A program made the translations under genes and the position numbers. 7,859 bases of DNA, from the NCBI GenBank assembly GCA_016880395.1, contig JAEHDN010000090.1:1-7859 (forward strand), written 5' to 3'. This DNA is from Candidatus Eiseniibacteriota bacterium. Its GTDB lineage: Bacteria > Eisenbacteria > RBG-16-71-46 > SZUA-252. The notes under the pieces are model-generated. The model did no database searches, had not been told where the DNA came from, and saw nothing but the letters and a program-made list of their open reading frames with translations. The first letter of the stretch is position 1; each line of letters starts with the position of its first letter. Shown here one piece after another: positions 1 to 7,859 of this stretch.

Positions 1-15
1 CCCCGTCCCGCATCC

Positions 16-22
16 AAAGGAA
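16..22 (+). promoter_or_regulatory. ribosome binding site of secA
   Basis: The purine run AAAGGAA lies directly before the secA ATG at 25, with its AAGGA core ending three bases before the start. This spacing is shorter than the usual 5-9 bases. The start is still well supported, because the protein that follows opens with the conserved SecA N-terminal helix. The window begins only 24 bases before secA, so no promoter can be judged. Confidence 0.6.
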
Positions 23-24
23 CC

Positions 25-3180
<3,156 letters not shown>

Positions 3181-3183
3181 CCG

Positions 3184-3190
3184 AAAGGAG
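3184..3190 (+). promoter_or_regulatory. ribosome binding site of the smg-like gene
   Basis: AAAGGAG, a near-consensus Shine-Dalgarno, sits in the 18-base gap after the secA stop, eight bases before the ATG at 3199. It fixes the start of the next gene and suggests that this gene is translated independently although co-transcribed with secA. No hairpin or T-run is seen in this gap, so no terminator separates the two genes. Confidence 0.85.
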
Positions 3191-3198
3191 CCCGCAAC

Positions 3199-3668
3199 AT
3201 GGATGAAAGCGTCCGGGAGATGGTGCAGGTCATCGTCGAGCGGCTGAAGGCCTTCGTCGACGGCGACGAGGACGCGCTCCTCGAGCTTTCGAACGTGCTC
3301 GACTCCGGCCGGTACGACGCGAGCGTCGTGGGGGAAGCGTTCGAGATGATCGTCCGCGCGCTCGAGCCGTATGCCCGCGAGGATTTCGCGGACGAGGCAG
3401 CCAAGGAGCGGCCGAGCGTGCGCGTCCCGAGCGGCCCCGAGCGGGCGCTTCTCCTGGCGAATCCGGCCTACGCGTATCTCTTCCGCCTCCACGAGGCGGG
3501 AGAGGTCTCGTCCGAGCAGTTCGAAGAGATCCTGTCCCGAGCGCGGGACATGGGCCCCTCGCTCCACGACGAGGCGCAGGCGCGCGAGCTGGCGATCGAG
3601 GTTCTCATCCGGTGGTTCGACGACGAGCACGGGGTCACGTACGACCCGGCTCCGACGGCGGGGGTGCA

Positions 3669-3672
<4 letters not shown>
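3199..3672 (+). CDS. smg: Smg/DUF494-like protein, function unknown
   Basis: This is a 157-residue acidic, largely helical cytoplasmic protein with no signal peptide, membrane segment or cysteine. I assign it to the Smg (DUF494) family on two grounds. The layout matches what I recall of E. coli Smg (157 aa): an N-terminal helical segment (1-60), a linker with a short strand SVRVPSGPE (73-81), then two helices from ALLLANPAYAYLF (83-95) through EQFEEILSRA (106-115) to LAIEVLIRWF (131-140). It also lies directly before topA, the classic position of smg (dprA-smg-topA in Enterobacteria). Pairwise identity with E. coli Smg is low by eye. No biochemical role is established for the family. The stop TGA overlaps the proposed topA TTG start. 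The alternative is an unrelated small helical protein. Confidence 0.7.
3660..3666 (+). promoter_or_regulatory. ribosome binding site of topA
   Basis: GGGGGTG within the last codons of the smg-like gene matches the Shine-Dalgarno GGAGGTG, with one G replacing A (a G-U wobble with the 16S tail). Its GGGGG core ends four bases before the TTG at 3669. This favours the TTG start over the GTG at 3612, which lies deep inside the smg-like gene. Confidence 0.55.
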
Positions 3673-6033
<2,361 letters not shown>

Positions 6034-6053
<20 letters not shown>

Positions 6054-6951
6054 GTTTCTCGGCCATCTCCGGGAGAACCGCCGCTGCTCGCCCGCAACGG
6101 AGCGCGCGTACGGCGAGGAGATGCGCCGTTTCGCCGACTTCGCGGCCGGACGTCTCGGCCGCGACCCTCGCGTCCCCCGCGATCTGACTCCCGAGCTGGT
6201 CGCCGCGTTCGCCGCGGCGCGCTCGCTCGAGCGCACGGCTCGCCGGCGCCCCATCGCCGCGCGCACGCTGGCCCGCTCGGTGGCCGCCGTGCGATCCTTC
6301 CTTCGCTACGTCGAGCGCCGCGGCCACTCCACGACCGCCGCGCGCACGGCGATGCCCCGGGTCTCCACGCCGGAGACGCTCCCCGCCGCCGTTCCCGAGA
6401 CCTCGCTCAACGCGCTCCTCGACGAGCTGACGGCGAAGGTCACGGCCGACGACGCGCGCGGGCTCCGTGGGCTCGCGGCCGCGGAGTGCCTCTACGGCGC
6501 CGGGCTCCGGGTGGGGGAGCTGGCGGGGCTCACCCGGGGGCGTCTCGACGAGCGCAGGCGCCTCGTGCGCGTGCTCGGGAAGGGGAGCAGGGAGCGGGTG
6601 GTCCCGATCAGCGACCGGGCGCTCCAGGCGCTCCGGCGCTTCTGGACGGCGCGCGGCCACGAGCCCGAGGCCGCGGAGGCGCTCCTCGCCGGGCCCTCCG
6701 GGCGCGGCGTCACGGCGCGCACCCTCGAGCGCGACATCGAGTCGATCCTCGAGCGTCTCGGTCCCAGCTCGCCGACCCACGCGCACGCGCTGCGTCACAG
6801 CTTCGCCACGCACCTCCTGGACCGCGGGGCCGACCTGCGCGCCGTCCAGGAGCTGCTCGGCCACAGCAATCTCGGCACGACGCAGATCTACACGCATGTG
6901 ACCCGGCGCCGCCTCAAGGCGGCCTACGCGCGCGCGCATCCGCGGGCGTGA
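6034..6951 (+). CDS. xerC: XerC-type tyrosine site-specific recombinase
   Basis: This 305-residue protein belongs to the phage-integrase family of tyrosine recombinases. It very likely acts in resolving chromosome dimers at dif, usually as a XerC/XerD pair in the cytoplasm. Residues ~1-95 form the SAM-like, core-binding N-terminal domain and 110-305 the catalytic domain. The full catalytic set is present: R159 in GAGLRVGEL, K183 in VLGKGSRERVVPIS, H251 and R254 in HALRHSFATHLL, H277 in LLGHSNLGTTQIYTHV, and nucleophile Y286. The length and the conserved LLGHSNLGTTQIYTHV box are those of chromosomal Xer proteins rather than of longer phage or integron integrases, and no mobile-element genes lie nearby. 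The GTG start lies inside the end of topA. A topA-xerC pairing is common in several phyla, which supports xerC over xerD, but sequence alone does not separate the two firmly. No dif-like site was recognised in the window. Confidence 0.9.
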
Positions 6952-6991
6952 GCCGGGCGCGCACCTCCTCCAGAACCGGGAGCGCCGACGC
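6952..6991 (+). promoter_or_regulatory. xerC-argF gap with argF ribosome binding site
   Basis: This is the longest spacer in the window, at 40 bases. It holds GGGAG (6978-6982), nine bases before the argF ATG, which is a reasonable Shine-Dalgarno. Upstream of it is CACCTCCT (6962-6969), identical to the anti-Shine-Dalgarno core of 16S rRNA. CTCC at 6968-6971 could pair with GGAG at 6979-6982 around a seven-base loop, which might mask the ribosome site. The stem is only four pairs, so this is weak. No terminator hairpin followed by a T-run and no clear promoter are seen. No ARG box was recognised. Confidence 0.45.
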
Positions 6992-7859
6992 ATGAAGCGG
7001 GACCTTCTCTCGTTCGCCGATCTCACGCGCGCCGACGTCGATCGCCTGTTCGCTGTGGCGGGCCGGCTCAAGGCCGACCTCCGCGCGGGCCGCCGCCACC
7101 AGGAGCTGGCCCAGAAGACGCTGGCGCTCATCTTCCACAAGCCGAGCCTCCGGACGCGTCTCTCGTTCGAGGTGGCCATGACCCAGCTCGGCGGCAGCTC
7201 CGTGTTCATCACGGATCGGGAGATCGGGATCGGCTCGCGTGAGCCGGTGCAGGACGTGGCACGCGTCCTCTCCGGATACGTCGACGGCATCATGATCCGA
7301 ACGTTCGATCACCAGCTCGCCGTGGGCCTCGCCCGGCACGCCGCGGTGCCCGTGGTGAACGGGCTCACCGACTGGCTCCACCCCTGCCAGATCCTGGCGG
7401 ACCTCTTCACCCTCCACGAGCGCGGGCTCGATCTCGACCGCATCGTCGTGACCTACATCGGCGACGGGAACAACGTCGCGAACTCGTGGATCGAGGCGGC
7501 CGGGCTCTTCGGCCTCACGGTCCGGATCGCCTGTCCCGAGGGCTACGACCCGGACCGGAACCTCGTCGCCCAGATCGAGTCGGCCGGCCGCGGACAGGTC
7601 GAGATCCATCGTGACCCGCGGGAGGCTGCCTCCGGCGCGGACGTGCTCTACACGGACGTCTGGGCCAGCATGGGGCAGGAGGCGGAACGCGAGAAGCGGC
7701 TCCCGATCTTCCGCGGGTACCAGATCAATGCCGATCTGATCGGTCGCGCGCGGCGGGGCGCGGTGGTGCTTCACTGCCTGCCGGCGCACCGCGGCGAGGA
7801 GATCACCGAGGACGCGATCGAAGGACCGCAGTCGGCGGTGTTCGATCAGGCGGAGAATC
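6992..7859 (+). CDS. argF: ornithine carbamoyltransferase, 3'-truncated by window end
   Basis: The enzyme joins carbamoyl phosphate to L-ornithine to give citrulline, the sixth step of arginine synthesis, as a cytoplasmic trimer. The window holds 289 codons plus one base. The usual length is ~305-320 residues, so only about 20 C-terminal residues are missing, and this is a window edge, not a broken gene. Motifs are the carbamoyl-phosphate loop SLRTR (52-56, commonly STRTR), HPCQ (130-133), GDGNNVANSW, the ornithine-binding DVWASMG (222-228) and HCLPAHRGEE (261-270) with catalytic C262. The SMG and HCLP motifs separate it from aspartate carbamoyltransferase, which lacks them, and make acetylornithine or succinylornithine carbamoyltransferase less likely. 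The ATG at 6992 has a GGGAG nine bases upstream. It probably shares a transcript with xerC. Other arginine genes may follow beyond the window. Confidence 0.95.
   Translation, partial: MKRDLLSFADLTRADVDRLFAVAGRLKADLRAGRRHQELAQKTLALIFHKPSLRTRLSFEVAMTQLGGSSVFITDREIGIGSREPVQDVARVLSGYVDGIMIRTFDHQLAVGLARHAAVPVVNGLTDWLHPCQILADLFTLHERGLDLDRIVVTYIGDGNNVANSWIEAAGLFGLTVRIACPEGYDPDRNLVAQIESAGRGQVEIHRDPREAASGADVLYTDVWASMGQEAEREKRLPIFRGYQINADLIGRARRGAVVLHCLPAHRGEEITEDAIEGPQSAVFDQAEN

Noticed and set aside
3612..3668. Upstream GTG start for topA adding 19 residues
   Set aside because: It would lie deep in the smg-like gene without a clear Shine-Dalgarno. The TTG at 3669 has GGGGGTG just before it and the compact stop-start overlap typical of coupled genes.
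6992..7859. Reading the last gene as aspartate carbamoyltransferase (pyrB) or a truncated pseudogene
   Set aside because: The DVWASMG and HCLPAHRGEE motifs are those of ornithine carbamoyltransferase, and the frame stays open to the window edge, so the missing end is a sampling boundary.

Overview
This window is a compact run of five plus-strand housekeeping genes from a high-GC bacterium: secA, an smg-like (DUF494) gene, topA, a xerC-type tyrosine recombinase gene and the first ~94% of argF. Base composition looks like roughly two-thirds G+C by eye. No RNA gene, transposon, CRISPR array or phage gene is visible. The SecA protein is long (1051 residues). It carries an aromatic-rich insertion before the first nucleotide-binding motif and a large insertion in the preprotein cross-linking domain. 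In my recollection both are typical of the Bacteroidetes/Chlorobi/Gemmatimonadetes (FCB) assemblage and allied uncultured high-GC phyla such as 'Candidatus Eisenbacteria'. That placement is an inference from memory of SecA families, not a search result.

Layout: a 24-base leader holds the secA ribosome binding site. secA runs 25-3180. After 18 bases with a strong Shine-Dalgarno comes the smg-like gene (3199-3672). topA most plausibly starts at a TTG at 3669 that overlaps the smg stop codon in the four bases TTGA, and runs to 6053. The recombinase gene starts at a GTG inside the end of topA (6034) and runs to 6951. A 40-base gap then leads to argF (6992 to the window edge, open at its 3' end). 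No gap is long enough for an obvious terminator and none shows one, so the genes look like one transcription unit with tight translational coupling in the middle.

Functionally, SecA drives protein export. TopA relaxes negative supercoils and XerC-type recombinases resolve chromosome dimers, so those two share a theme of chromosome topology and segregation. smg next to topA is a widely conserved pairing of unknown meaning. ArgF makes citrulline for arginine synthesis and has no obvious functional tie to the rest.

I found no new multi-gene system. The points most worth a second look are inside the proteins. SecA has a four-cysteine, possibly zinc-binding insert in its second nucleotide-binding domain. 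TopA has a lysine/alanine-rich, histone-H1-like N-terminal tail encoded by a perfectly phased 18-base tandem repeat. The topA start is a coupled TTG.
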